From positions 1-63,609 of the forward strand of contig CAYHHI010000017.1 of assembly GCA_964356335.1 (NCBI GenBank): a stretch of 63,609 nucleotides of DNA, given 5' to 3'. Shown one piece after another: positions 53,598 through 63,200 of this stretch. Positions within the stretch are counted from its first letter, which is position 1. Each line of letters opens with the position of its first letter. Made by a program: the position numbers and the translations under genes. The notes under the pieces were generated by a model. It was not told where the DNA came from. It did not search any database and saw only the letters and a program-made list of their open reading frames with translations. This DNA is from CAYHHI01 sp964356335. Lineage in GTDB: Bacteria; Arandabacterota; Arandabacteria; Arandabacterales; Arandabacteraceae.

Positions 53598-53781
53598 GTG
53601 ACTAATCGGAAGCGATTCACAGTCATACAGGGTGACATGATCCGTTCCAGAAGAGTTACTGGCAGGGGAATGGTGGGACGGAGAAGCCGCCGCTTGGAAT
53701 CGACCCCGTGTGAGAGTCGGATTCTTCGACGACGTACAGCCAGTCGACCATGAGGAGCCTGAGAAGGAGGAACACATATGA
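53598..53781 (+). pseudogene. Frameshifted copy of the tiny ORF that precedes the CHAT gene
   Basis: Homologue of the intact 61-codon ORF at 60046-60231. The first 35 or so codons match (MTNRKRFTVIQGDMI, GRGMVGRRSRRLEST), then a net +1 change around the CCCCGTGTGAGAG stretch near 53700 puts the rest out of frame. The final coupling sequence ATATGA is kept. It may be decaying, be a sequencing error, or use frameshifting. Confidence 0.5.
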
Positions 53782-56700
53782 AGTCTAGACTTGCTGTCGT
53801 CTCATTGTTTGTATGTCTGGGCTTCCTTGTCGGCCGGGCAAGTGCTGAGACTTGGCAGGACCTTCTCAGCCGGGCAGATTCACTGGCAGCTGCAGGATCC
53901 GCCGACTCCGCAGATGCTGCCCTTGAGGCAGCACTATCCAGTGCTCTGACCCAATACGAACGGTCTGACACCACGGTGGAGTTTTCCACTTTCGAGGGCG
54001 GTGCGACCCGGAGACACTATTTTCCGAGTTATGCTTACGCCGAGAGCGTCTTCGCTATGTGTCTTCGCATCAAGGAGAGGATAGTCGGATCAGCGTCACC
54101 CGGGTACGCGACGATTCTGAGCGACTTAGGGCGACTTCACAGACAGCAGGGCAGGTATTATGAGGCTGAGTCTCTGTTTGTGCAGGCGCTGTCCATCAGG
54201 GAGAAGGCACTGGGGCCAGACCATCCGGATGTGGCGGCAAGCCTCAACAGTCTGGGGAACCTCTGGTGGGATCAGGGAAGGCTCTCTGGCGCCGAATCCC
54301 TCTATGTGCGGGCCCTATCCATCAGGGAGAGGGCACTGGGGCCAAACCATCTTGATGTGGCGTGGAGCCTGAATAACCTTGCGGGCCTATGGAATGACCA
54401 GGGCAGGTACTCCGAGGCCGAACCCCTCTTTGTTCGAGCCGTGGCCATCAGGGAGAAGGTCCTAGGGCCGGACGATCTTGATGTGGCGTGGGGCCTCAAC
54501 AGTCTGGCGGGTCTCTACCAGAAGCAGGGGAGGTATTCAGAAGTCGAGCCTCTCTATGAGCGTGCGGTGGCTATAAGGGAGAAGGCGCTGGGGCCTGACC
54601 ACCCTTATGTGGCGACAAGCCTCGGCAGCCTGGCAGTTCACTACTGGGAACAGGGCAAGTATTCGGAAGCCGAGCCTCTCTTTGAGCGGGCGCTGGCCAT
54701 AAGGGAGAAGGTGCTGGGGCCTAACCACCCTAGTGTGGCGACAATCCTCAACAACCTGGGAACCATGTACTGGGATCAGGGCAGGGATTCGGAAGTCGGA
54801 CCTCTCTTTGAACGGGCACTGGCTATCTGGGAGAAGGCGCTGGGGCCTGACCACCGTAGTGTGGCGGTAAGCCTCAATAACCTGGCATCCCTCCGCTGGG
54901 ATCAGGGCAGGTACTCAGAAGCCGAGCGTCTCGAGAAGCGTGCACTGGCTATCTGGGAGAAGGCACTGGGGTCTGACCACCGGGATGTGGCATTCGGCCT
55001 CAGCAACCTGGCAACCCACCACTTCGATCAGGGCCAGTACTCAGAAGCCGAGCCTCTCTGTAAGCGGGCACTGGCTATCTGGGAGAAGGCACTGGGACCC
55101 GACCACCCGGATGTGGCATTTGGCCTCAGCAACCTGGCAGAGCTCTACCGGGAACAGGGCGAGTATTCGGAAGCCGGGCCTCTCTATGAGCGTGCACTTG
55201 CTATATTTGAGCGGGCGCTGGGGCTCGACCACCCTAATGTGGCACTGTGCCTCGAATCTTTCTGCGACCTCCATCGCCGGCGGGGCGAGCGTGCAAACGC
55301 TATCGATCTTGCTCGGCGCGCCTGCAAGATAAGGCACAAGAACCTCGTCGAAAACTCAATCGGGCTTTCCGAGAAGGACGCACTGACCTTCTCACAGCTC
55401 TTGCGGGCTTCTCTGAGCAAGTACCTCTCTTGCTGCCTCGATCTGGGCTTGACTAACCCTGCCACTGCCTTGGAGGCCGCTGATCTGGTGGTCTCCTGCA
55501 AGGGCCAAGTATCTGATGGCATACTTGAGCGTCAGAAGTCCATTGTTGGAGGGGCCGATTCAACCACTCTTAGCCTGGCTGAATCTCTCAGATATGCGAG
55601 GTTTCAACTGGCGAAGCTCTTTGTCGAAGGCTCCGGAGAGGACGTGAGTGCCTGCAAATCTGAGGTTGACTCACTGGATAGATTCTCAGAGCAACTTGAG
55701 GTCGAGCTTTCCCGAAGAAGTGCGAGTTTCAGAGCATACGAGGCTTACGGTGATGTCAACGCCGATAGGATCACTTCCTTGCTTCCTCGGAACTCGGCAC
55801 TTGCTGAATACGTGAGATATGCGTACTATGATCTAGAGCCCAAGAGAGATATTCCTCACTACCTGGTTGTCGTAATAGCTACAGATGGAGAACCCCAGGT
55901 CGTTGATCTTGGTGACGCTTCCCAGATGGACAGCGTGATTGGTACGTACCGCAGCCATATGCTAAACGTAGCCACTTCCGGCAGGCCCCCTACGTTTGTG
56001 GACGAGCAGGAATACAGGAGGTGCGCCCAGGACCTGTATGGCAAGATTTGGCAACCGATCGAGGAATACGTCTCGGGCAGAGACCTGATCTTCATCGCCC
56101 CTGACGGCGCCCTCAACATGGTTTCCTTCGCTGCTTTGATCGACAAGGATGGCAACTATCTCATCGAGGGATACCCCATCCATTACCTCTCTGCCGGGAG
56201 AGACTTGGTAAGACTCAGCGGTGAGCCAACTCCTGGCACCGGCTTGCTTGCCTTAGGTGCGCCTGACTACAACGCCTCTGCGTCAAGCCGCCTACAAGCG
56301 CCCGTAACTCAAGAGACAACCATTACCGAACTAGCTTATATCAGGACGAGGAATGTCCGTTCTGGCTGTGGCAGGCTCAATGACCTCTCCTTGCCGCCGC
56401 TTCCTGGCACGAGAAGGGAAGTTGAGCTGATATCGTCCGAGTGGAAGAAAGCCTCGCAGGAGCCTGCTTCCATCTACTTTGGCTCCGATGCAAGTGAGGA
56501 GAGATTCAAGAAGGAAGCCCATGGCAAGAGAGTCATTCACCTGGCTACTCATGGCTACTTCTTGGAGGGCGCCTGCCAGCCTGAGGTACATGAGGGAAGC
56601 CTCGAACGTGGAGGTAGCTTTGGCAGAGATGCGGGCTATGTCGGTGAGAACCCTCTTCTGCTTTCCGGCCTCTTCTTCGCAGGCGCCAACCTGCATGGTG

Positions 56701-57080
56701 AGGGAGCAGACAGATTGGGATTCGAGGACGGGATACTGACCGCATATGAGGTCTCAGGGATGAGATTGGAGGGCACTGAACTTGTGGTTCTCTCCGCCTG
56801 TGAGACGGGTTTGGGTCGGGTAGAGGAAGGAGAGGGAGTGTACGGACTGAGACGGGCCTTCCAGATGGCAGGGGCGCGAACGGTTGTCAGCGCGTTGTGG
56901 CCGGTTTCAGACGAGGCAACGGTTGAGATGATGAGCGGGTTTTATGAGAGACGCAGCGAGTCTATTCCCGAGACTATCCGCAGGATACAGTTGGAGAAGA
57001 TCAGGGACCTCAGGAGACACGGTAAGGTGGATCATCCTTATACCTGGGCGGGTTTCATCGCCTTAGGTGACTGGAGGTAG
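53778..57080 (+). CDS. Exported TPR-CHAT (caspase-like) protein, module copy 1
   Basis: 1100 residues, ATG with AAGGAGG upstream. Signal peptide MKSRLAVVSLFVCLGFLVG followed by RASA and cleavage. TPRs of the kinesin-light-chain type occupy about 115-525: nine 42-residue units (core EAEPLYERALAIREKALGPDH) and one divergent unit ending in KIRHKN. A helical linker follows, then a CHAT domain at about 740-1100 with dyad His925 (HLATHGYF) and Cys1008 (LSACETGLG) and GLRRAFQMAGARTVVSALWPVSDEAT. CHAT domains are caspase-fold proteases; here both catalytic residues are intact and the protein is predicted periplasmic. Substrate and trigger unknown. Confidence 0.93.
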   Translation: MKSRLAVVSLFVCLGFLVGRASAETWQDLLSRADSLAAAGSADSADAALEAALSSALTQYERSDTTVEFSTFEGGATRRHYFPSYAYAESVFAMCLRIKERIVGSASPGYATILSDLGRLHRQQGRYYEAESLFVQALSIREKALGPDHPDVAASLNSLGNLWWDQGRLSGAESLYVRALSIRERALGPNHLDVAWSLNNLAGLWNDQGRYSEAEPLFVRAVAIREKVLGPDDLDVAWGLNSLAGLYQKQGRYSEVEPLYERAVAIREKALGPDHPYVATSLGSLAVHYWEQGKYSEAEPLFERALAIREKVLGPNHPSVATILNNLGTMYWDQGRDSEVGPLFERALAIWEKALGPDHRSVAVSLNNLASLRWDQGRYSEAERLEKRALAIWEKALGSDHRDVAFGLSNLATHHFDQGQYSEAEPLCKRALAIWEKALGPDHPDVAFGLSNLAELYREQGEYSEAGPLYERALAIFERALGLDHPNVALCLESFCDLHRRRGERANAIDLARRACKIRHKNLVENSIGLSEKDALTFSQLLRASLSKYLSCCLDLGLTNPATALEAADLVVSCKGQVSDGILERQKSIVGGADSTTLSLAESLRYARFQLAKLFVEGSGEDVSACKSEVDSLDRFSEQLEVELSRRSASFRAYEAYGDVNADRITSLLPRNSALAEYVRYAYYDLEPKRDIPHYLVVVIATDGEPQVVDLGDASQMDSVIGTYRSHMLNVATSGRPPTFVDEQEYRRCAQDLYGKIWQPIEEYVSGRDLIFIAPDGALNMVSFAALIDKDGNYLIEGYPIHYLSAGRDLVRLSGEPTPGTGLLALGAPDYNASASSRLQAPVTQETTITELAYIRTRNVRSGCGRLNDLSLPPLPGTRREVELISSEWKKASQEPASIYFGSDASEERFKKEAHGKRVIHLATHGYFLEGACQPEVHEGSLERGGSFGRDAGYVGENPLLLSGLFFAGANLHGEGADRLGFEDGILTAYEVSGMRLEGTELVVLSACETGLGRVEEGEGVYGLRRAFQMAGARTVVSALWPVSDEATVEMMSGFYERRSESIPETIRRIQLEKIRDLRRHGKVDHPYTWAGFIALGDWR

Positions 57081-57101
57081 ACCGTCCAAAGAATCTGGGA
57101 G

Positions 57102-57185
57102 TACACCATACAGGACAAGTTTCGCAACTTCCTGAGGTCCGAGGAGTGCCTTGAGATAGGTCAGTTGGTGGCCGCGCTCCCCTGA
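57102..57185 (+). pseudogene. 28-codon conserved coding-like tail, copy B
   Basis: YTIQDKFRNFLRSEECLEIG, then QLVAALP, ending in TGA. It is in frame with the CHAT 1 stop TAG (57078-57080), so read-through would append it along with a 7-codon linker. Relative to copy C, five of the seven changes in the first 17 codons are silent third-position changes. Confidence 0.6.
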
Positions 57186-57388
57186 TCCCCGCTACCCCAC
57201 CATCAAGATGGTATTAATCTCGCAGAAACCCCAAGGGTAAGAGTCGAGGCATCCGGCTGGTTGGGGATGTATCTAGCATGCATCTGAGCGATCACCGTGG
57301 GAGATCCCAGGCGCTATAAGAAACGGACTCAGGAGTCAGCACGCCTTTTCTGAGAGCCGGACACTTGTCTAACCCTTCGATAATGTCG

Positions 57389-57417
57389 TTGATCTGTAAC
57401 GCAACCTGTGGTGGAAT
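57389..57417 (+). promoter_or_regulatory. Possible promoter of kinase 2
   Basis: TTGATC (57389-57394), 17-nt spacer, TGGAAT (57412-57417), 54 nt before the ATG. Weaker match than the other promoters in this window. Confidence 0.35.
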
Positions 57418-57470
57418 GGGGACGCGCGAGAGAGGTTTAACTTCACCCGGCTGCCCAGGGGGTGAACCCA

Positions 57471-59741
57471 ATGTCCTCAGAGCCAAGTGAGGGTGGGTTG
57501 GAAGAGACTCGTCAATTCAAGGCCCTGTCCCCCGGCACTGTGATATCCCACTACAAGATCGTCGAGAAGATTGGTGCTGGAGGCATGGGTGTGGTGTATA
57601 GAGCCGAGGACACCAAGCTTCATCGGAGTGTGGCCCTGAAGTTCCTTCCTCCTGACCTGGTCTGTGATGCAGAGGCCAGGGATCGCTTTGAGCATGAGGC
57701 CGAGGCGGCATCGGCCCTGAGCCATCCCAATATTACCACCATACATGAGATAGATGAGGTGGCAGGTCGCTGCTTTATTAGCATGGAATACGTGGAGGGC
57801 AAGTCGCTGAAGGAGATGGTAAGGGAGAAGGCTCTCTCCATAGAGGATGTGTTGGCAATAGCGCTCCAGATAGGGGAGGGGCTGAAGGCAGCTCACGCCA
57901 GGGGCGTCGTGCATCGGGACATAAAGTCGGACAACATCAAGGTGACGAGTGATGGCCTGGTCAAGATCATGGACTTCGGGCTGGCCAAGCTGCGGGGAGT
58001 TGCGAAGCTCACCCGGACGGGGACGACCCTGGGCACCTTGCACTATATGTCACCGGAGCAGGCGCAGGGGCGGGAGGTGGATGAGCGCTCTGACATCTTC
58101 TCCTTTGGTGTGGTGCTTTATGAGATGGTGACGGGGCGGTTGCCATTTAGCGGGGACACTGAGGTGGCCTTGGTCCATGCGGTGGTCAACGAAACGCCGG
58201 AGCCGATGGCCAGGTACAAGGCGAAGGTCCCTGAGGGACTCGATCGGGCAGTTGAGAAGGCGCTGGCGAAGAGTCGGGACGAGCGCTACCAGCATGTGGA
58301 CGAGATGATAGCCGATCTCAAGTCAACCAGGAGGAAGTTGGAGACTGCAGCGGGTCTCGAGTTGCCGGATCAGGAGAAGTCGATTGTTGTGCTGCCCTTC
58401 GAGAACCTGAGCCCCGATCCTGACCAGGAATACTTCAGCGATGGCCTGACCGAGGAGGTAATCTCTGACCTTTCCAACGTCCGCGTGTTGCGTGTGATCT
58501 CCCGGAGCTCTGCGATGACATTCAAAGGGACGAAGACGACAATTCCTGAAATCGCAAGACGGCTCAAGGTGCAATATGTGCTGGAGGGGAGTGTAAGAAA
58601 GGCAGGCAACAGCCTGCGCATCACAGCTCAGTTGATAGACGCACGCAGCGACGCACACATCTGGGCTGAGAAGTACTCAGGCACGCTGGATGATGTCTTT
58701 GACATCCAGGAGAAGGTTTCCCGCGCCATCGTCGAAGCCCTGAAGCTCAAGCTTACGCCAGAAGAGAAACCCAGACTGTCTGTCAATCCCGAGGCGCACG
58801 AAGCCTATCTCAAGGGCCGATTCTATTGGAACAAGCGGACGGGGTCTGATCTGCAGAAGGCAGTCAACTATTTCAACCAAGTGATAGAGAAAGACCCGAT
58901 GTATGCTCTGGCGTATGCTGGATTGGCTTCGGCATATGCCGTACTTGCAAGCTATGCTCCGATGCCGCAAATGGAGGCTATGTCGAAGGCAGAAGCTGCA
59001 GCAAATAGAGCATTGGAGCTTGATGCTAAACTTGCAGAAGCCCATGCTGTCTTAGGGTCGATTAGGAGCGAGTTTGAGTGGGATTGGGCAGGTGGGGAAC
59101 GTGAGTTCAAGCGAGCAATTGAGCTCGATCCCAGCAACCCAACGGCCCGTCATTGGTACACCCTTCTGTTACTCCAGCTCGGCAGGTTGGATGAAGCCCT
59201 CGCAGAGATCAAACGAGCAAACGAGCTTGATCCGCTCTCGCTCGTCATCAACACCGTAATGGGCGATGCTCTTTACTTTAGGCGAGAATATGACGAGGCG
59301 ATAGTTCAACACAAGAAGACACTCGAGCTCGACCCATGCTTTGCTGTTGCTCATTTGCATCTGGGTGTCGTGTATGAAGCGCAAGGCAAATCGGATGAAG
59401 CTATCGCAGAGTTTCAGAAGGGAAGAGCGCTGATTGGAAGCGGTCCTTATGGACTATCAAGCTTGGGGTACGGTTACGCACGAGCCGGCGAGAGGAGTGA
59501 GGCCGCGAAGATAGTGAATGAGTTGCTTGAGTTTCCGGGCCAAGGGTACTCGGTATCTTTGGACATTGCCCAGATCTACTTTGGACTCGACGACAAGGAC
59601 AAGGCCTTCGAATGGCTCGAGAAGGCTTATCAGGAACGGCCTCAGTTGCTCCCGTATTTGAAGACGCAACCGCTTTGGGACGGCCTTCGTTCGGACCCGA
59701 GATTCACCGCCTTGCTGAAGAAAATGGGGCTAGCGGATTGA
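57471..59741 (+). CDS. Cytoplasmic Ser/Thr protein kinase with FlgO-like and TPR domains (module copy 2)
   Basis: 756 residues from ATG 57471 (GGGGGTGA site). Kinase domain nearly the same as kinase 1 (Lys57, HRDIKSDN Asp150, DFG). The segment between kinase and FlgO-like domain is shortened (RKLETAAGLELPDQEKS) and has no transmembrane helix, unlike copy 1. The FlgO-like domain (IVVLPFENLSPDPDQEYFSDG, VQYVLEGSVRKAGN) is closer to those of TPR-containing cyclase-like proteins. Eight or so TPRs follow. It is therefore probably soluble in the cytoplasm, where it may bind or phosphorylate other partners. Both copies end with the same nine or ten residues (FTALLKKMGLAD). Confidence 0.9.
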   Translation: MSSEPSEGGLEETRQFKALSPGTVISHYKIVEKIGAGGMGVVYRAEDTKLHRSVALKFLPPDLVCDAEARDRFEHEAEAASALSHPNITTIHEIDEVAGRCFISMEYVEGKSLKEMVREKALSIEDVLAIALQIGEGLKAAHARGVVHRDIKSDNIKVTSDGLVKIMDFGLAKLRGVAKLTRTGTTLGTLHYMSPEQAQGREVDERSDIFSFGVVLYEMVTGRLPFSGDTEVALVHAVVNETPEPMARYKAKVPEGLDRAVEKALAKSRDERYQHVDEMIADLKSTRRKLETAAGLELPDQEKSIVVLPFENLSPDPDQEYFSDGLTEEVISDLSNVRVLRVISRSSAMTFKGTKTTIPEIARRLKVQYVLEGSVRKAGNSLRITAQLIDARSDAHIWAEKYSGTLDDVFDIQEKVSRAIVEALKLKLTPEEKPRLSVNPEAHEAYLKGRFYWNKRTGSDLQKAVNYFNQVIEKDPMYALAYAGLASAYAVLASYAPMPQMEAMSKAEAAANRALELDAKLAEAHAVLGSIRSEFEWDWAGGEREFKRAIELDPSNPTARHWYTLLLLQLGRLDEALAEIKRANELDPLSLVINTVMGDALYFRREYDEAIVQHKKTLELDPCFAVAHLHLGVVYEAQGKSDEAIAEFQKGRALIGSGPYGLSSLGYGYARAGERSEAAKIVNELLEFPGQGYSVSLDIAQIYFGLDDKDKAFEWLEKAYQERPQLLPYLKTQPLWDGLRSDPRFTALLKKMGLAD

Positions 59742-59745
59742 CTGG

Positions 59746-59829
59746 TACACCAGACAGGACAACTTTCGCAACTTCCTGAGGTCGGAAGAATGCCTGGAAG
59801 TAGCGAGCCTGGCAAGGGCGCTGACCTGA
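59746..59829 (+). pseudogene. 28-codon conserved coding-like tail, copy C
   Basis: YTRQDNFRNFLRSEECLEVA, then SLARALT, ending in TGA. Its frame overlaps the kinase 2 stop codon in a different frame and is open back into the kinase 3' end (RIDW before it). Confidence 0.6.
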
Positions 59830-59879
59830 ACCTTCGTACCCCACCGTCGAAGTGGCGCTAATTTCTGGACGGCGCCAGG

Positions 59880-60019
59880 GTAGTCTTCACAACCCCATTA
59901 GATTGTATTTGAAAATACAAATCCCGACGGTTGTCTGAAAAATATCATTGTGTTGGGGAGGGGCAACGGGCGACCGGCGAGCATTCTCCCTCGGTCACAA
60001 CAGATGGAGATTGTTTTCC
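59880..60019 (+). ncRNA. Perfectly duplicated 140-nt leader element, copy 2 (candidate structured RNA)
   Basis: Identical to 53432-53571 over all 140 nt, with the palindrome at 59903-59920 and the same GACCG/CGGTC stem. Same caveat: ncRNA function is a hypothesis. Confidence 0.4.
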
Positions 60020-60031
60020 TAAAAACAATCT
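60008..60031. repeat. 10-bp hairpin just upstream of the tiny ORF, copy 2
   Basis: AGATTGTTTT, loop CCTA, AAAACAATCT; 14 nt before GTG 60046. Confidence 0.75.
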
Positions 60032-60045
60032 GCTAGGGTTCTGCT

Positions 60046-60231
60046 GTGACTAATCGGAAGCGATTCACGGTCATACAGGGGGACATGATCTGTTCCAGAA
60101 GAATTACCGGCAGGGGAATGGTGGGACGGAGAAGACGCCGCTTAGAATCGACCCTGGGGGAGTCAGGATTCTTCGATGACGTAGAGCCAATCGAACATGA
60201 GGAGCCTGAGAACGAGGAGGCACACATATGA
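60046..60231 (+). CDS. Unrecognised 61-residue ORF translationally coupled to the second TPR-CHAT gene
   Basis: GTG start, 61 residues. The first two thirds are strongly basic (MTNRKRFTVIQGDMICSRR, then VGRRRRRLEST) and the last third strongly acidic (FFDDVEPIEHEEPENEE). Its TGA (60229-60231) overlaps the ATG of the CHAT gene (60228-60230) as ATGA, a classical coupling arrangement. The other module has the same ORF with a frameshift. No family recognised. It could be a regulator, an inhibitor or only a leader peptide whose translation opens the CHAT start. Confidence 0.55.
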   Translation: MTNRKRFTVIQGDMICSRRITGRGMVGRRRRRLESTLGESGFFDDVEPIEHEEPENEEAHI

Positions 60232-63200
60232 AGTCTAGACTTGCTGTTGTCTCATTGTTTGTATCTCTGTGCTTTCTTGCAGGCCGGGTAAGTGCTGAGG
60301 CCTGGCAAGACCTTCTCAGCCGGGCGGATTCACTGGCAGCCTTGGGATCCGCCGACTCCGCAGATGCTGCCCTTGAGGCAGCACTATCCAGTGCTCTGAC
60401 CCAATACGAACGGTCTGACACCACAGTGGAGTTTTCCACTTTCGAGGACGGTGCGACCCGGAGGCACTATTTTCCCAGTTACGCTTACGCCGAGAGTGTC
60501 TTCACCAGGTGTCTTCGCATTAAGGAGAGGATCGCCGGATCAGGTGCACCCGGGTACGCGAAGATTCTGAGCGACTTAGGGCGACTTCACAGACAGCAGG
60601 GCAGGTATTCTGAGGCTGAGTCTCTGTTTGTGCGGGCCCTAGCGATCAGGGAGAAGGCCCTGGGGCCGGACCACCCGGATGTGGCGGCAAGCCTCAACAA
60701 TCTCGGGAACCTTTGGTGGGATCAGGGAAGGCTCTCTGGTGCCGAGTCCCTTTATGTGCGGGCTCTATCCATCAGGGAGAGGGCCCTTGGGCCAGACCAT
60801 CTTGATGTGGCGTGGAGCCTGAATAACCTTGCGGGCCTATGGAATGCACAGGGCAGGTACTCCGAGGCTGAACCCCTCTTTGTTCGAGCCCTGGCCATCA
60901 GGGAAAAGGTCCTTGGGCGGGACGACCTTGATGTGGCGTGGGGTCTCAACAGCCTGGCAGGTCTCTACCGGGTGGAGGGGAGGTATTCAGAAGCCGAGCC
61001 CGCCTATGAGCGGGCGCTGGCTATAAGGGAGAAGGTGCTGGGACCTGACCACCCTTATGTGGCGACAAGCCTCAACGACCTGGCAATCCTCTGCTGGGAA
61101 CAGGGCAAGTATTCGGAAGCCGAACCTCTCTCTGAGCGTGCGCTGGCTACAAGGGAGAAGGTGCTGGGGCCTGACCACCCGAGTGTGGCGGTAAGCCTTA
61201 ACAACCTGGCAATCCTCTACTCCGATCAGGGGAGGTATTCGGAAGCCGAGGCTCTCTTTGAGCGTGCGCTGGCCATAAGGGAGAAGGTGCTGGGGCCTGA
61301 CCACGCGAGTGTGGCGATAAGCCTCAACAACCTGGCAAGCCTCTACTTCGATCAGGGCAGGTATTCAGAAGCCGAGCCTCTTTTTGAGCGTGCGCTGGCT
61401 ATAGGGGAGAAGGCACTGGGACTTGACCACCGCACTGTGGCGGGTAGCCTCGGCAACCTGGCAAACATCTACCGGTCTCAGGGCAGGTATTCAGAAGCCG
61501 AGCCTCTCTACAAGCGGGATCTGGCTACAAGTGAGAGGGCGCTGGGGCCCGACCACCCCGATTTGGCATATAGCCTCGACAACCTGGCAAGCCTCTACTT
61601 CGATCAGGGCAGGTATTCAGAAGCCGAGCCTCTCTATAAGCGGGCACTGGCAATAAGTGAGAGGGCACTGGGACCTGACCACCCGATGGTGGCGGTAATC
61701 CTCGACAACCTGGCAAACCTCTATGGGGCTCAGGGCAGGTATTCAGAAGCCGAGCCCCTCCATAAGCGGGCACTGGCAATAAGTGAGAGGGCACTGGGGC
61801 CCGACCACCCCGATGTGGCAGAGTACCTGGAGTCTTTGGGCGGACTCTATCGCCAGCAAGGCGAGCATGCACAGGCTCTAGAGTTCGCCCGGCGCGCCTG
61901 CAAGATAAGGCACAAGAACTTCGTTGAGAACTCAATCGGGCTTTCTGAGAAAGACGCACTGACCTACTCACAGTTTCTGCGGGCTTCTCTAAGCAAGTAC
62001 CTCTCTTGCTACGTGGATCTGGGCTCGGCTGACCCTGCCATTGCTCTGGGGGCCGCTCACCTGGTGCTTGACTGCAAGGGCCAAGTGTCTGATGGCATAC
62101 TTGAGCGTCAGAAGGCCATCGTGGAGAGGGCGGATTCAGCATCTCTTGACCTGGCGGAATCCCTCAGATATGCCAGGTTCCAACTGGCGAAGCTCTTTGT
62201 CGAAGGCCCGGGGGAGGATGTGAGTGCCTATAGAGCTGAGGTTGACTCACTGGGCAGATTGTCGAAGCAACTTGAGGCCGACCTTTCCCGAAGAAGTGCC
62301 AGTTTCAGAGGATACGTGGCTTACAGGAATGTCACTGCTGGTAGGATTGCCTCCTTGCTCCCTCAGAACTCGGTACTCGCTGAGTACGTGAGGTATGCAT
62401 ACCATGATCTCGAGCTCAAGAAAGACATTCCTCACTACCTGGTTGTCGTAATGGCTACCGATGGAGAACCGCAGATCGTTGATCTTGGTAAATCTGCCGA
62501 GATTGACACCGTGATTGGTACCTACCGCAGCCACATGCTGAGTGTGGCCACTTCCGGTAGGCCGCCTACGGTTGTGGACGAGCAAGAATACAGTGGGTGC
62601 GTCCAGGAGCTGTATAGCAAGGTCTGGCAACCGATCGAGCAATACGTTTCGGGCAGAGACCTGGTCGTCATCGCTCCTGATGGTGCCCTCAATATGGTTT
62701 CCTTCGCTGCCTTGATCGACAAGGAGGGCAACTACCTCATAGAGGGGTACCCCATCCAGTACCTCTCTGCGGGAAGAGACCTCGCAAGAATCAGCGATGA
62801 AACGGCTCCTGGCACTGGCTTGCTAGCGATGGGCGCGCCGGACTACAATGTCTCTGCCTCAAGCCGCCTGCAATATAGTGGAACTCCGGAGACAACCAGC
62901 AGTGACATAGCTCATATCACAACGAGGAATGTCCGTTCTGGCTGTGGCAGACTCAAAGACGTCTCCGTTCCTCCACTTCCCGGCACGAAAAGGGAGGTTG
63001 AGCTGATATCGTCCAAGTGGAAGAGAGCGTCACACGAACCTACTTCCATCTACTTTGGCTGCGATGCGAGTGAGGAAAGACTCAAGAAGGAAGCCCATGG
63101 CAAGCGAGTCATTCACCTGGCTACGCATGGTTATTTCTTGGAGGGTGCATGCCAGCCCGAGGTGTCTGAGGAAAGATTCGAATCTGGAAGCGAACTTGGC

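Larger units (their letters stand above)
53294..53777. other. Intergenic region of module copy 1 (484 nt)
   Basis: Holds, in order, a 28-codon coding-like tail (53298-53381), a 140-nt block identical to the one in module 2 (53432-53571), three stem-loops and a frameshifted tiny ORF (53598-53781). Confidence 0.85.
57081..57470. other. Intergenic region between module copies (390 nt)
   Basis: Starts with tail copy B (57102-57185). After that I see only short palindromes and a possible promoter for kinase 2 (57389-57417). A minus-strand open frame (57292-57486) has no recognisable protein and is not called. Confidence 0.6.
59742..60045. other. Intergenic region of module copy 2
   Basis: Equivalent to 53294-53597: tail copy C (59746-59829), the identical 140-nt block (59880-60019) and the same stem-loops. 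No other feature seen. Confidence 0.85.

Noticed and set aside
54140..55300. Regular 126-nt repeats that might suggest CRISPR or a satellite
   Set aside because: They are in-frame TPR units of the CHAT protein; there are no spacers.
57292..57486. 64-codon minus-strand ORF between the modules
   Set aside because: Slightly protein-like in its C-terminal half but no family recognised, no Shine-Dalgarno, and it overlaps the kinase 2 start and promoter region.
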